DNA from: DASUSH01 sp036375215
GTDB taxonomy: Bacteria; Actinomycetota; Thermoleophilia; Solirubrobacterales; 70-9
NCBI GenBank assembly: GCA_036375215.1
Contig: DASUSH010000037.1
Span: 1 to 29,408 of the forward strand
DNA length: 29,408 bases
Direction of reading: 5' to 3'
Below are positions 1 through 8,452 of the stretch, piece after piece (position 1 is the stretch's first letter; every line of letters starts with the position of its first letter). Made by a program: the position numbers and the translations under genes. The notes below the pieces were generated by a model. That model had not been told where the DNA came from and made no database searches. It saw only the letters and a program-made list of their open reading frames with translations.

Positions 1-2086
1 GCCGTTTCTCGGCTCCGATGCGGAGGCCGAGGCGGCGCTGGCCGCGCTCGGCTCGTTGCGGCTCGGGCCCGCCGACGAGCTGATCGTCGCCGACAACTCG
101 CCTGGCGGTGGCGTCGTCGCCGCGGCGGCGAGCCTGACGCCGCTCGAGCGCCTGCGGATCGTGCCGGCGCCGGACGAGCGCTCGGCCTACTACGCCAGGA
201 ACGTCGCCGCGGAGACGGCGGGCGGCGAGTGGCTCCTGTTCCTCGACGCCGACTGCCGGCCGGCCCCCTCGCTGATCGACGACTACCTCGCCGAGCCGGT
301 CGGCGAGCGGATCGGCGCCCTCGCCGGCCTGATCGAGCCGGCCGCCGGGCAGGGGTCGCTGATGGCGAGGTGGGCGGCGAGCCGCGAGGTCCTGAGCCAG
401 GCGCGCAGCATGGAGCTGCCCGGTGGCCCCGCGGCGGCGACCGCCAACCTGCTCGTCCGCCGCCGCGCCTTCGCCGCGCTCGGCGGCTTCCTCGAGGGCC
501 CTTCGCTCGGCACCGAGTTCGAACTCTGCTGGCGCCTGCGCGACGCCGGCTGGGAGCTCGTATACCGCCCCGGCGCGGTGGTCGAGCACGTGCACCGCGA
601 GACCCTGCGCAAGGTCCTCCGCCAGTTCTCGATGTACGCCGCCGGCGACGCCTGGCTGAACCGCCGCCGCCCCGGCTCGGTGCCGCGCCCGCGCCTCGCC
701 GAGCCGCTCGCCCGCGCCGTCGCGGGCACCGCCGCCTACGCGCTCACCGGCCGCTTCGAGCGAGCGCGGATGAAGGCGATCGACGGCGTCGTCGCCGCGG
801 CCCAGTGGACCGGCTACCTGCGCGGCAACGCCGCGCCCCGCGCCGCGGCGCAACGGGGGCGCTCCGGCGCCGGCGTGGTCGTCGCGACCGACTACTTCCC
901 GGTCCTGACCGAGCAGTTCGTCACCCGGGACATCGCCGCGCTCGCGGCGGCCGGGAGGCGGGTCCGCGTCGAGGCCGTCGCCCGCCCCGAGCGCCCCCTC
1001 GAGGGCGGCGCCCGCGGGATCGAGGCGAACTGGCTCGAGGACGAGGGCACCCTCGACCGCGTCGTCGCCCTCGCCTGGCTCGCTGCGCGCCATCCGCTGC
1101 GCGCCGCGGGCGACCTGCGCGAGCGCCGCCGCTTCGATGCCGACGAGCGCATGCCGCTGCGCGCGCTCGCGCCCGCCGCCCGCCGCCTCGCCCGCGGCGG
1201 CGATACCCACGTCCACGTGCACTTCGCCGCGATGGCCGCAGCCAACGCGCTGCGCGTCGGCCGCATCATCGGGGTCCCGGTCAGCATCACGCCCCACGCG
1301 CACGAGGTCTACGCCGAGCCGCGAAGCGTCCCCGAGAAGCTCGGCCGGGCGAGCTTCGTCACCACCGTATGCGCGTACAACGTCGATCGCCTGCGCGCGC
1401 TCGCGCCCCCCGGGGCGAGCGACCGCATCCACGACGTCCCGATCGGGATCGACCCCGGGCGGATCGGCCGCGAGGGCCCGCCGCCGGACGGCCGCACGGT
1501 GCTCGCGGTCGGCCGCCTCGTCGAGCAGAAGGGCTTCCGCCACCTGATCGAGGCCGCGGCCGAGCTCGAGCGCTCGCAGCCCCTCGACCGCGTCGTGATC
1601 GCCGGCGGCGGTCCGCTCGAGGACGAGCTCGCCGCGCTCGCCGCCGAGCTCGGGGTCGCCGAGCGCGTCGAGCTCGCCGGGCCGCTCGAGCCGGCCGCGG
1701 TCCGCGAGCTGATGGCGGTGGCCGACGTGTTCGCGATGCCCTCGGTGATCGCCGCCGACGGCAATCGCGACGCCGTCCCGGTGGTGGTCCTCGAGGCGCT
1801 CGCGATGGAGCTTCCGGTCGTCGCGTCCGACGAGGTCGGGCTGCCCGAGGTGGTCCGGCCGGGCTGGGGCCGGCTCGTGCCACCCGGCGACCCGCGGGCG
1901 CTCGCCGCCGCGCTCGCCGAGCTGCTCGCGCTCGCCCCCGAGCGCCGTGCCGAGATGGGGGCGGCCGGGCGGGATTTCATCGCCGCGGAGCGCGACCTGC
2001 GCCGCCAGACCGCGCGTCTGATCGAGCTGATCGACGCCGCCGGCGCCCGGGCGGGCGCCGGGGGTCAGAGCATCGGCACCCGGTAG
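1..2086 (+). CDS. GT2-GT4 fusion glycosyltransferase, 5'-truncated by window edge
   Basis: The frame is open from base 2 and reads coding before the first possible start (TTG at 56), so the true start lies upstream. About 694 residues are visible. Visible residues 1-260 look like a GT-A family 2 domain: an ADNSP segment near residue 31 sits where GT2 enzymes carry their first nucleotide-binding Asp, and LFLDADCRP (DAD near 82-84) is the metal-binding motif. From about residue 289 a GT-B family 4 domain starts (VVVATDYFPVLTEQFV) and ends with a glycine-rich GGGPLEDEL loop and a DAVPVVVLEALA acceptor-loop motif, a common variant of the EX7E signature. Two sugar-transfer activities in one cytosolic polypeptide could add consecutive residues to a glycan; donor and acceptor are unknown. 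Its 3' end overlaps the convergent gene by 22 bases. Confidence 0.85.
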   Translation, partial: PFLGSDAEAEAALAALGSLRLGPADELIVADNSPGGGVVAAAASLTPLERLRIVPAPDERSAYYARNVAAETAGGEWLLFLDADCRPAPSLIDDYLAEPVGERIGALAGLIEPAAGQGSLMARWAASREVLSQARSMELPGGPAAATANLLVRRRAFAALGGFLEGPSLGTEFELCWRLRDAGWELVYRPGAVVEHVHRETLRKVLRQFSMYAAGDAWLNRRRPGSVPRPRLAEPLARAVAGTAAYALTGRFERARMKAIDGVVAAAQWTGYLRGNAAPRAAAQRGRSGAGVVVATDYFPVLTEQFVTRDIAALAAAGRRVRVEAVARPERPLEGGARGIEANWLEDEGTLDRVVALAWLAARHPLRAAGDLRERRRFDADERMPLRALAPAARRLARGGDTHVHVHFAAMAAANALRVGRIIGVPVSITPHAHEVYAEPRSVPEKLGRASFVTTVCAYNVDRLRALAPPGASDRIHDVPIGIDPGRIGREGPPPDGRTVLAVGRLVEQKGFRHLIEAAAELERSQPLDRVVIAGGGPLEDELAALAAELGVAERVELAGPLEPAAVRELMAVADVFAMPSVIAADGNRDAVPVVVLEALAMELPVVASDEVGLPEVVRPGWGRLVPPGDPRALAAALAELLALAPERRAEMGAAGRDFIAAERDLRRQTARLIELIDAAGARAGAGGQSIGTR

Positions 2087-3036
2087 CGCAGGCTCGAGCG
2101 GATCGAGGCGCCGAGCTCGATCAGGTCGTTGGCGAAGTAGTACGGCGCGAGCAGCGGCCCGCCGCCCTCGACCCGCCCGCGCTCGACGAGGTGCACCGAG
2201 TAGGGGACCGCGAGCCACGCCTTGACGGGCCGCAGGCGGCGCGGCAGGAGCGCCGCGACGAGCGCGCGGGCCAGTAAGTAGTGGCTGCCCTTCCAGAACC
2301 AGCGGCGGGTGAAGTAGGCGCTCCGCAGGCCGGGGTGGAGCGCGTACACCTTGAAGTCCCAGCCCGCCGCATAGCGCAGCTTGCCGATCGGACCGAGGTA
2401 GAGGTACGCGTGCTCGACGAGCGCGGCGGGCTCGAAGACGACCTCGGCGCCGGCGTCGATCGCCCGCCAGGCGAGGTCGGCGTCGTCGCCGGCGTAGCGC
2501 GCGAAGCCCTCGGTGTCGAGTCCCCCGATCCGCTCGAGCAGCTCGCGCGGGTAGAAGACGTTCGCGGTCTGCACGTGCGGGTCCGGCCCCGGGATCGCGA
2601 GCGAGCGGGTGAACGGCCGGCGCAGCGGGCTCATCCGCTCGAGGTCGGAGCGCCGAGGCAGGGTGCGGCCCTGGACGATCGTCCCCGGGTGTGCCGCCGC
2701 CGCCTCAAGGCCCTGCTCGAGCCAGCCGGGCGAGGGGACGCAGTCGTCGTCGGTGAAGGCGAGGAGATCCGCGCGGGCCGCGTGCCAGCCCTCCTGGCGG
2801 GCGACGGCGAGCCCGCCGTTCCGCTCGCGCCGGATCACCCTCAGGTCGAGCCCGCCGCGCTCGAGCTCGCGGGCGAGCACGGCCGCGGTCTCGTCGGTGG
2901 AGCCGTCGTCGACGATCAGCACCTCGAAGCGATCGGCATCGAGGCGCTGGGCGCGCAGGCCCTCGAGGAGCGGCCCGAGCAGCGCCGCCCGGTTGAACGT
3001 CGCGACGACGACGGAGACTTCCGGCGCCGGGCTCAT
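2065..3036 (-). CDS. Family 2 glycosyltransferase
   Basis: This 323-residue protein is a GT-A glycosyltransferase. VSVVVATFNR opens the domain, IVDDGSTDE (DDGS at 43-46) binds the nucleotide, LAFTDDDCVPSPGW (DDD about 96-98) is the metal site, and AGDDADLAWRA supplies the ED/DD motif near the end of the catalytic domain. The last 90 or so residues (FWKGSHYLLARALVAALLP onward) are partly hydrophobic and end in SSLRYRVPML, a tail echoed in the other GT2 proteins of this locus, suggesting membrane association. The ATG at 3036 overlaps the stop of the upstream methyltransferase by 4 bases (ATGA), so the two are probably translationally coupled. Substrates cannot be read from the sequence. Confidence 0.9.
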   Translation of the reverse strand: MSPAPEVSVVVATFNRAALLGPLLEGLRAQRLDADRFEVLIVDDGSTDETAAVLARELERGGLDLRVIRRERNGGLAVARQEGWHAARADLLAFTDDDCVPSPGWLEQGLEAAAAHPGTIVQGRTLPRRSDLERMSPLRRPFTRSLAIPGPDPHVQTANVFYPRELLERIGGLDTEGFARYAGDDADLAWRAIDAGAEVVFEPAALVEHAYLYLGPIGKLRYAAGWDFKVYALHPGLRSAYFTRRWFWKGSHYLLARALVAALLPRRLRPVKAWLAVPYSVHLVERGRVEGGGPLLAPYYFANDLIELGASIRSSLRYRVPML

Positions 3037-3740
3037 CGCGGCCGCGCCTCGAGGTCGGTGAGGAAGACCGTCCAGTCGTGCTGGGCGGTGATCTCGAACC
3101 CCGCCGTCTCGGTCATCGCGCGCAGCGCCGACGGCGTGATCCCCCACCACCAGTTGCCGTAGCGCTGCGCCGCGTCGAACGGGCGGGTGACGCCCAGCGC
3201 GGCCGGGGCGCGGTCGCCGCCGTGGGCCCGGGTGAACGCGCGGCGCGCGCCCGCCGACATCCCCGGGTACCAGATGCAGGCTTGCTCGATCCCGGGCACC
3301 TCGGGGATCACGTGGCTGCCGAGGAAGAGCTGGGCGGCGCAGATCCGGCGCAGGTGCTCGAGCTGCTCGAACGGGCTGGGGGAGTGGTAGACGACGCCCG
3401 TGCACCAGACGACGTCGTGCACGCCGATCGCCTCGACCGCGGCGGGATCGTGGAGGTCGCCGCCCACGAACCGGACCGACGACGAGCGTCGCTCGTGCTC
3501 GGCCTCGTACTCGGGCGTCGGGCCCATCGCGTCGAACACGGTCACCGAGGTGGCCCCGGCCGCTTCGGCGAGGAACGCGATCTCCCCGTGCGTGTTCCAG
3601 ACACCGCCGACGTCCACGAAGGAGCGCCCGGGGGCCAGCTGCCGGACGAGCTCGCGGCGGCGTTCGGGGAAGTCGAGCTGCAGCCGCCGCCGGGCACGAA
3701 GCCGCCCCGAGGTCAGCCACGCGGTCATTCCGAGGCCCAT
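3033..3740 (-). CDS. Class I SAM-dependent methyltransferase
   Basis: A 235-residue protein with a Rossmann-type SAM site: SFVDVGGVWN (40-49) fits motif I, and TVFDAM closes the second strand with an acidic residue. VHDVVWCTGVVYHSPSPFEQLEHLRRI is in the motif IV/post-IV position. The rest (YGNWWWGITPSALRAMTETAGF) resembles the substrate end of small sugar or lipid methyltransferases. Its position directly before a GT2 gene, with a 4-base overlap, suggests it methylates a glycan residue or sugar intermediate; this is inferred from context only. ATG at 3740 is chosen because a TAGTCT hexamer lies 6 bases upstream; an in-frame ATG four codons later is the alternative. Confidence 0.82.
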   Translation of the reverse strand: MGLGMTAWLTSGRLRARRRLQLDFPERRRELVRQLAPGRSFVDVGGVWNTHGEIAFLAEAAGATSVTVFDAMGPTPEYEAEHERRSSSVRFVGGDLHDPAAVEAIGVHDVVWCTGVVYHSPSPFEQLEHLRRICAAQLFLGSHVIPEVPGIEQACIWYPGMSAGARRAFTRAHGGDRAPAALGVTRPFDAAQRYGNWWWGITPSALRAMTETAGFEITAQHDWTVFLTDLEARPR

Positions 3741-3746
3741 GGCACG

Positions 3747-3752
3747 AGACTA
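3747..3752 (-). promoter_or_regulatory. Leaderless-type -10 (TAGTCT) for the gene starting at 3740
   Basis: TAGTCT matches TANNNT and ends 6 bases before the ATG at 3740, so transcription would start at or next to the start codon. The divergent gene at 3758 must share the same 17-base gap; its best -10-like match is TATTGG at 3751-3756, which is poor. Confidence 0.5.
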
Positions 3753-3757
3753 TTGGC

Positions 3758-4702
3758 ATGGACGAGGCCGCAATCAGCGTCGTCATCCCGGCCAGAAACG
3801 CGGCCGGGACGCTTCCGCGAACGCTCGCCGCGCTCGCCGACCAGGACCTCGGCGAGCCCTACGAGGTGATCGTCGTCGACGACGGCTCGACCGACGCGAC
3901 CGCCGCGATCGCGGCCGCGGCGCCCGGGGTCACGCTCGTCGCGGAGCGCGGCGCGGGTCCCGGGCCGGCTCGCAACGCCGGGGTCGCCGCGGCGCGCGGC
4001 GACGTCCTCGCCTTCACCGACGCCGACTGCTGCCCGGCGCCCGACTGGCTTCGCCGCGGGCTCGAGGCGGTCGCCGCCGCGGACCTCGTCCAGGGCCGCG
4101 TCGCCGCGGAGCCCGGCACGCCGGTCGGGCCGTTCGACCGCACGGTGACGGTGGACGCCGAGCGCGGGCTGTATGAGACCGCGAACCTGATCGTCCGGCG
4201 CCCGCTCTTCGAGCGGCTCGGCGGCTTCGAGGACTGGCTCCCGGCCAGCCTTGGCAAGCCCCTCGCCGAGGACCTCTGGCTCGGCTGGCGAGCCCGCCGC
4301 GCCGGCGCGCGCACGGCCTACTGCGACCGCGCCCTGGTCCACCACGCCGTCTTCGCCCGCGGCCCGGCCGGGTACGTCGCCGAGCGCGCGCGGCTCGTCT
4401 ACTTTCCGGCGATCGCGGCGAAGATGCCCGAGCTCCGCGGCACCTTCTTCTGGCGCCGCTGGTTCCTGAACGAGCGCAGCGCCGCGTTCGACGCCGCCGT
4501 GCTCGGCGCCGCCCTCGCGGTCCGGAGCCGGTCCCCGCTGCCGCTCGCCGCGGCGATCCCGTATGCGCGCATCGCGCGCCGGCGGGCGCGCCCTTTCGGC
4601 GCGCGGGCGCCGCTGGTCGCCGCCGCCGACCTCGCCGCCGACGCGGTCGGGCTCGCCGCGCTCGCGATCGGCAGTTTCCGCAGCCGCACCCCGCTCCTGT
4701 GA
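3758..4702 (+). CDS. Family 2 glycosyltransferase
   Basis: A 314-residue GT-A enzyme. ISVVIPARNAAGTLP starts the fold, VIVVDDGSTDAT (DDGS 41-44) is the nucleotide-binding motif, LAFTDADCCPAPDW (DAD 88-90) the metal motif, and LAEDLWLGWRARRAG the ED-type catalytic-base region. The C-terminal quarter contains hydrophobic stretches and ends RSRTPLL, like the other GT2s here. It lies 17 bases from the divergent methyltransferase and its TGA overlaps the next ATG by one base (TGATG), so it is cotranscribed with the following GT2. The family call is firm; the sugar is unknown. Confidence 0.9.
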   Translation: MDEAAISVVIPARNAAGTLPRTLAALADQDLGEPYEVIVVDDGSTDATAAIAAAAPGVTLVAERGAGPGPARNAGVAAARGDVLAFTDADCCPAPDWLRRGLEAVAAADLVQGRVAAEPGTPVGPFDRTVTVDAERGLYETANLIVRRPLFERLGGFEDWLPASLGKPLAEDLWLGWRARRAGARTAYCDRALVHHAVFARGPAGYVAERARLVYFPAIAAKMPELRGTFFWRRWFLNERSAAFDAAVLGAALAVRSRSPLPLAAAIPYARIARRRARPFGARAPLVAAADLAADAVGLAALAIGSFRSRTPLL

Positions 4703-5679
4703 TGACCGCTTCGCCCGACACCGCCGCCGGCGCGCCCGAGGTCGCCGTCGTGATCGCCACCCGCGCCCGCGAGACCAGGCTCGCCTTCGCGCTCGAGGCG
4801 CTGGCGCAGCAGACCCTCGATCCCGGCCGCTTCGAGGTGATCGTCGTCCGCGCCGCCGCTCCCGATGCTGCGCTCGCCGCCGCTCCCGGGGGCCTCCGCG
4901 CCCGGTTCCTCGACCACCGCGGGCCCCCCGGCGCCGCCGCCCAGCGCAACGCCGGCTGGCGCGCGACGCGCGCGCCGCTCGTCGCGTTCATCGACGACGA
5001 CTGCCGGCCCACCGCCGGCTGGCTCGCCGCGGTGCTCGCCGCGGCAGGTGACGAGGCCACGATCGTGCAGGGCCGGATCGAGACCGATCCCGGCGAGCGC
5101 CACCTGCTCTACGGCCTGGCCCGCGGCCACGAGATCACCGGCCCGAGCCCGCGCTACGAGGCGGGCAACATCGCCTACCCGCGCGCCCTGCTCGAGCGCG
5201 TCGGCGGCTTCGACGAGTCCTACTCCGGCTACGCCTGGGGCGAGGACACCGATCTCGGCGTGCGGGCAGTCGCCGCGGGCGCCGAGCTGGCCTACGCGGA
5301 CGACGCGCTCGTCTGGCACGCCGTGATCCCCCGCACCCTGCTCGCCGCGGTCGGCGAGAGCCGCCGCTACGCGTCCCTGGTCCGCCTGCTCGCCCGCTAC
5401 CCGGGGCTTCGACGCCGGCTCTACCCGCACGGCGTGGTCAAGGCCTCGCACCCGCTCCTGCTCCTCGCGCTCGCCGGCCTCGCCGTCGGGGGCCGCCGGC
5501 GGGCCCTCGTCCTCGCCGTCCCGTACCTGCTCTGGCACCTGCGCCTGGGCGCGGTGCGGCCCACCCCGCGGCGGCTCGCGCGCTTCGCCCTGCACCTGCC
5601 CGCGGTCGCCGTCTCCGATCTCGCGGAGCTGGCGGTGACGCTGGCGGCGGCGGCGCGCCACCGGGTCCCCGTCCTGTAG
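4702..5679 (+). CDS. Family 2 glycosyltransferase, variant lacking DDGS
   Basis: A 325-residue GT-A protein, start ATG at 4702 (a GTG directly before it is possible). VAVVIATRARETRLAFALEAL opens the domain. The position normally occupied by VVDDGS reads VVRAAAP (48-54), so the usual nucleotide-binding acidic pair is missing, while the metal motif VAFIDDDCRP (DDD 98-100) and WGEDTDLG remain. It is paralogous to the gene at 7492-8445, with near-identical DNA over the first 40 or so codons. The hydrophobic C-terminal region ends RHRVPVL. Coupled to the upstream GT2 by a TGATG overlap. The intact DDD and ED motifs argue for an active enzyme with altered donor recognition, which is an inference. 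Confidence 0.88.
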   Translation: MTASPDTAAGAPEVAVVIATRARETRLAFALEALAQQTLDPGRFEVIVVRAAAPDAALAAAPGGLRARFLDHRGPPGAAAQRNAGWRATRAPLVAFIDDDCRPTAGWLAAVLAAAGDEATIVQGRIETDPGERHLLYGLARGHEITGPSPRYEAGNIAYPRALLERVGGFDESYSGYAWGEDTDLGVRAVAAGAELAYADDALVWHAVIPRTLLAAVGESRRYASLVRLLARYPGLRRRLYPHGVVKASHPLLLLALAGLAVGGRRRALVLAVPYLLWHLRLGAVRPTPRRLARFALHLPAVAVSDLAELAVTLAAAARHRVPVL

Positions 5680-5698
5680 CCCCGCGCGCGCCGCGCGC

Positions 5699-5704
5699 TA
5701 CGTT
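5699..5704 (+). promoter_or_regulatory. -10 (TACGTT) for the gene starting at 5715
   Basis: TACGTT fits TANNNT and lies 10 bases before ATG 5715 in the 35-base gap after the GT2 stop. No Shine-Dalgarno sequence is visible, which favours a leaderless or nearly leaderless start within the cluster. Confidence 0.45.
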
Positions 5705-5714
5705 CACCGGCCGA

Positions 5715-6821
5715 ATGCGGATCGCACTCCTCCACCCGACCTACTGGCCGGAGGTCCGGCGCGGATCGGAGCGGCTGATCCACGACCTCGCCGCGACGCT
5801 CGCCGGTCGCGGCCACGACGTGACCCTGCTGACGACGCATCCCGGGCCCGCGAGCACCACCACCGAGGACGGCTTCACGGTGGTCCGCAGCCGCCGCATC
5901 CCGCAGCCGCCGACGCTCGGCCTGCACGAGGACTTCCTGGGCAACGTCCCCGAGGCCGGCTGGCGGCTCGCGCGCGGGAGCTTCGACCTCGCCCACGCCT
6001 TCCACCTCGCCCCTGGGTGGGCGGCCGTCAAGGCGCGCCGATTCGGCGGGCCGCCGGTGGTGTTCTCCTTCCACGGCACGCCGTTTCGCAGCCACCTCGT
6101 CGCGCGCCGCTATCGACTCGAGATGATGCAGTCCGTGGTCGCCGGCGCCGCCGCGGTCTCGGTGCTCAGCGAGGCGGCCGCCGACCCGTTCCGCCGCTAT
6201 CTCCTGCGCGAGCCGAGGATCCTCCCGGGCGGCGTGCTCACCGGCGAGTTCGCGGTCGACCGGCCCCGCGCCGAGCGCCCGACGCTGCTCAGCGCCGCCA
6301 GCCTCGGCGATCCGCGCAAGCGCGGCGAGCTGCTCCTCGACGGCTTCCGCATCCTGCGCGAGCGGGTGCCGGACGCGCGGCTCGAAGTGGCGCGCACGCC
6401 CGACCCGCACCTGAGCCCGTACCGCTTCGAGCTGCCCGAGGGGGCGAGCTGGATCGAGCCCGGCTCGACCGCCGAGCTCGCGCGCGCCTACGCGGGCGCC
6501 CACGCCAGCGTGCTCGCCGCGCGCGACGAGGCGTTCGGCCTCGTCCTCGTCGAGTCGCTCGCCGCCGGGACCCCGGCGGTCGCCGCCGCCTCGGGCGCGA
6601 GCGGCGAGATCCTCGACCGCGACGGGATCGGCGCCCGCTTCGAGGGCGATTCCCCGGACGCGCTCGCCGGCGCGCTCGCCCGCGGGCTCGAGCTCGGCGC
6701 CGACCCCGAGACCGCGGCGCGGTGTCGCGACCGCGCCGCGGAGTTCGACTGGGACCGGGTCGCGGACCTCTACGAGGACGCCTACGAGGAGGCGCGGGGC
6801 GCCCGCGCACCGGCCGCCTGA
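5715..6821 (+). CDS. Family 4 glycosyltransferase
   Basis: A 368-residue GT-B enzyme. RIALLHPTYWPEVRRGSERLIHDLA at the N-terminus carries the acceptor-side glycine/serine-rich loop typical of GT4 (PEVGGxE-like). VVFSFHGTP and AVSVLSEAA sit at the end of the acceptor domain. The C-terminal donor domain includes LLSAASLGDPRKRGELLLDGF and EAFGLVLVE (E272 and E280, the EX7E pair that contacts the donor). It probably transfers a sugar from a nucleotide donor to a membrane-linked acceptor. A methyltransferase gene follows after a 5-base gap, so the two are likely one transcript. Confidence 0.9.
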   Translation: MRIALLHPTYWPEVRRGSERLIHDLAATLAGRGHDVTLLTTHPGPASTTTEDGFTVVRSRRIPQPPTLGLHEDFLGNVPEAGWRLARGSFDLAHAFHLAPGWAAVKARRFGGPPVVFSFHGTPFRSHLVARRYRLEMMQSVVAGAAAVSVLSEAAADPFRRYLLREPRILPGGVLTGEFAVDRPRAERPTLLSAASLGDPRKRGELLLDGFRILRERVPDARLEVARTPDPHLSPYRFELPEGASWIEPGSTAELARAYAGAHASVLAARDEAFGLVLVESLAAGTPAVAAASGASGEILDRDGIGARFEGDSPDALAGALARGLELGADPETAARCRDRAAEFDWDRVADLYEDAYEEARGARAPAA

Positions 6822-6826
6822 GCGCG

Positions 6827-7495
6827 ATGCTGCCCGCGAGCCGAGAACGGATCCGCGCCATGCTCGGCGACTCCGACCTCGTTCTCGACGTCGGCGGCTG
6901 GGCGAAGCCGGTCTCGCGCGCCGACTGGGTGATCGACCTGATGCCCTACGAGACCCGCGGCCTCTACGGCGAGCCCGATCCCGATCCCGAGCGGTTCACC
7001 GCCGAGACCTGGGTCGAGCGCGATTTCTGCGACCGCGAGCCGTGGCCCTTCGAGGACGGCCAGTTCGACTTCGTGATCTGCTCGCACACGCTCGAGGACG
7101 TCCGCGACCCGATCTGGGTCTGCGCCGAGATGTCACGCGTCGCCCGCGCCGGCTACGTCGAGGTCCCCTCGCGGCTCGAGGAGCAGGCGCACGGGGTGCA
7201 CGGGAACTGGGTGGGCTGGTCCCATCACCACTGGCTCGTCGACGTCTCGCCCGGCCGGATCGAGTTCGTCTTCAAGCCCGGGATCCTCGCCGACCGGCCG
7301 CAGTACTGCCTGACCGCCGAGCAGGCCGCCAGGTTGACCCCGGAGGAGCGCGTGCAGACGATGTTCTGGGAGGGGCGCCTCGAGGCCCGCGAGCGGGTCT
7401 TCGTCGGTCCCGGAGAGCTCGACGGGTACCTCGCCGAGCCGGTCGCGGGCCGGGCCGCCCCGCCACCGGCGCGGCGCCGGTGGTGGTGGCGTTGA
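6827..7495 (+). CDS. Class I methyltransferase-like protein
   Basis: A 222-residue protein beginning MLPASRERIRAMLG. LVLDVGGWAKP (18-28) fits SAM motif I, WPFEDGQFDFVICSHTLEDV fits motif IV and the helix after it (the position of FD.V.s..vleH in Methyltransf_11 proteins), and AEMSRVARAGYVEVPSR follows the usual post-motif path. The region after this (HGNWVGWSHHHWLVDVS) is histidine- and tryptophan-rich and not typical. The ATG at 6827 is five bases after the GT4 stop; the last codons overlap the start of the next GT2. Methylation of a glycan or sugar is the contextual guess; loss of activity cannot be excluded. Confidence 0.75.
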   Translation: MLPASRERIRAMLGDSDLVLDVGGWAKPVSRADWVIDLMPYETRGLYGEPDPDPERFTAETWVERDFCDREPWPFEDGQFDFVICSHTLEDVRDPIWVCAEMSRVARAGYVEVPSRLEEQAHGVHGNWVGWSHHHWLVDVSPGRIEFVFKPGILADRPQYCLTAEQAARLTPEERVQTMFWEGRLEARERVFVGPGELDGYLAEPVAGRAAPPPARRRWWWR

Positions 7496-8445
7496 GCGCC
7501 GCGCCCGAGGTGAGCGTCGTGATCCCCACGCGCGCGCGTGAGACCAGGCTCGCCTTCGCGCTCGAGGCGCTCGCCCGGCAGACCCTCGACCCCGGCCGCT
7601 TCGAGGTGATCGTCGTCCGCGCCGCCGGCGCCGATGGCGCGCTCGCCGGAGTTCCGGACGGCCTCCGCGTGACCTTCCTGGAGCACGCCGGCCCGCCCGG
7701 GCCGGGCGCGCAGCGCAACCTCGGATGGCGGCACGCCGCGGCTCCGCTCGTCGCCTTCACCGATGACGACTGCCGCCCGGCGCCCGGCTGGCTGGAGGGC
7801 CTGCTCGCCGCCGCGGGGGACGAGCGGCTGATCGTCCAGGGGCGCACCGAGCCCGACCCCGACGAGCGCCACCTGCTGATCGGCCTGGCGCGCTCGTTGC
7901 ACGTCGACAAGCCGAACAACTGGTACGCGACCTGCAACATCGCCTATCCGCGGCCGCTGCTCGAGCGCCTCGGCGGGTTCGACGACGACTTCCGCTTCAG
8001 CGCCGAGGACGCCGACCTCGGCCTGCGAGCTCGCGCGAGCGGCGCCGACCGCGCCTTCGCTCCCGACGCCCTCGTCTACCACGCGGTCCTGCCCGAGCCG
8101 CTGCCCCGGGCGTTCCGCGAGATCGTGGCCCGCGACGCGACCCCGCGCCTCATCGCCCGCCATCCCGAGCACCGCGGCGAGCTCTACGCCGGCGTCTTCT
8201 GGAAGCGCACGCACGCGACCCTCCTGCTCGCGGCGCTCGGGATCGTCGCCTTCCGTGGTCGGCCGCTCTTGCAGGCGGCGTCGGCGCTGCCCTACCTCGA
8301 TTGCTACGTCGACTGGCGCCAGCTCGCCCGGCCCCGCGGCGCCGCGCGCGTCGCGATGAACCTCGCGGGTCGGCTCACGCTCGACGCCCTCGAGCTGGTC
8401 GTGACCGCGCGCGGGGCGATCGCCGAGCGGACCCTGATCCTCTAG
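7492..8445 (+). CDS. Family 2 glycosyltransferase, second DDGS-less variant
   Basis: A 317-residue GT-A protein. TTG at 7492 overlaps the upstream stop (TTGA); GTG codons at 7480, 7483 and 7486 are alternatives in the same frame. SVVIPTRARETRLAFALEALARQTLDPGRFEVIVVRAAG is split here by residue: VVRAA (41-45) again replaces VVDDG, whereas VAFTDDDCRP (DDD 91-93) and SAEDADLGLRA keep the metal and ED motifs. It is the closest paralogue of the 4702-5679 gene. The C-terminal part has two hydrophobic stretches and ends AIAERTLIL. Its TAG stop at 8443-8445 is followed at once by ATG of a 15-codon minigene and then by a GT4 gene, all in the same frame. Confidence 0.87.
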   Translation: MSAAPEVSVVIPTRARETRLAFALEALARQTLDPGRFEVIVVRAAGADGALAGVPDGLRVTFLEHAGPPGPGAQRNLGWRHAAAPLVAFTDDDCRPAPGWLEGLLAAAGDERLIVQGRTEPDPDERHLLIGLARSLHVDKPNNWYATCNIAYPRPLLERLGGFDDDFRFSAEDADLGLRARASGADRAFAPDALVYHAVLPEPLPRAFREIVARDATPRLIARHPEHRGELYAGVFWKRTHATLLLAALGIVAFRGRPLLQAASALPYLDCYVDWRQLARPRGAARVAMNLAGRLTLDALELVVTARGAIAERTLIL

Positions 8446-8452
8446 ATGGGCG
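8441..8452. repeat. 12-bp direct repeat, copy 1 (TCTAGATGGGCG)
   Basis: Identical to 8489-8500. Each copy contains a TAG stop directly followed by ATG. The period between copies is 48 bases, so the segment looks like a small insertion or duplication flanked by repeats. Confidence 0.8.
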
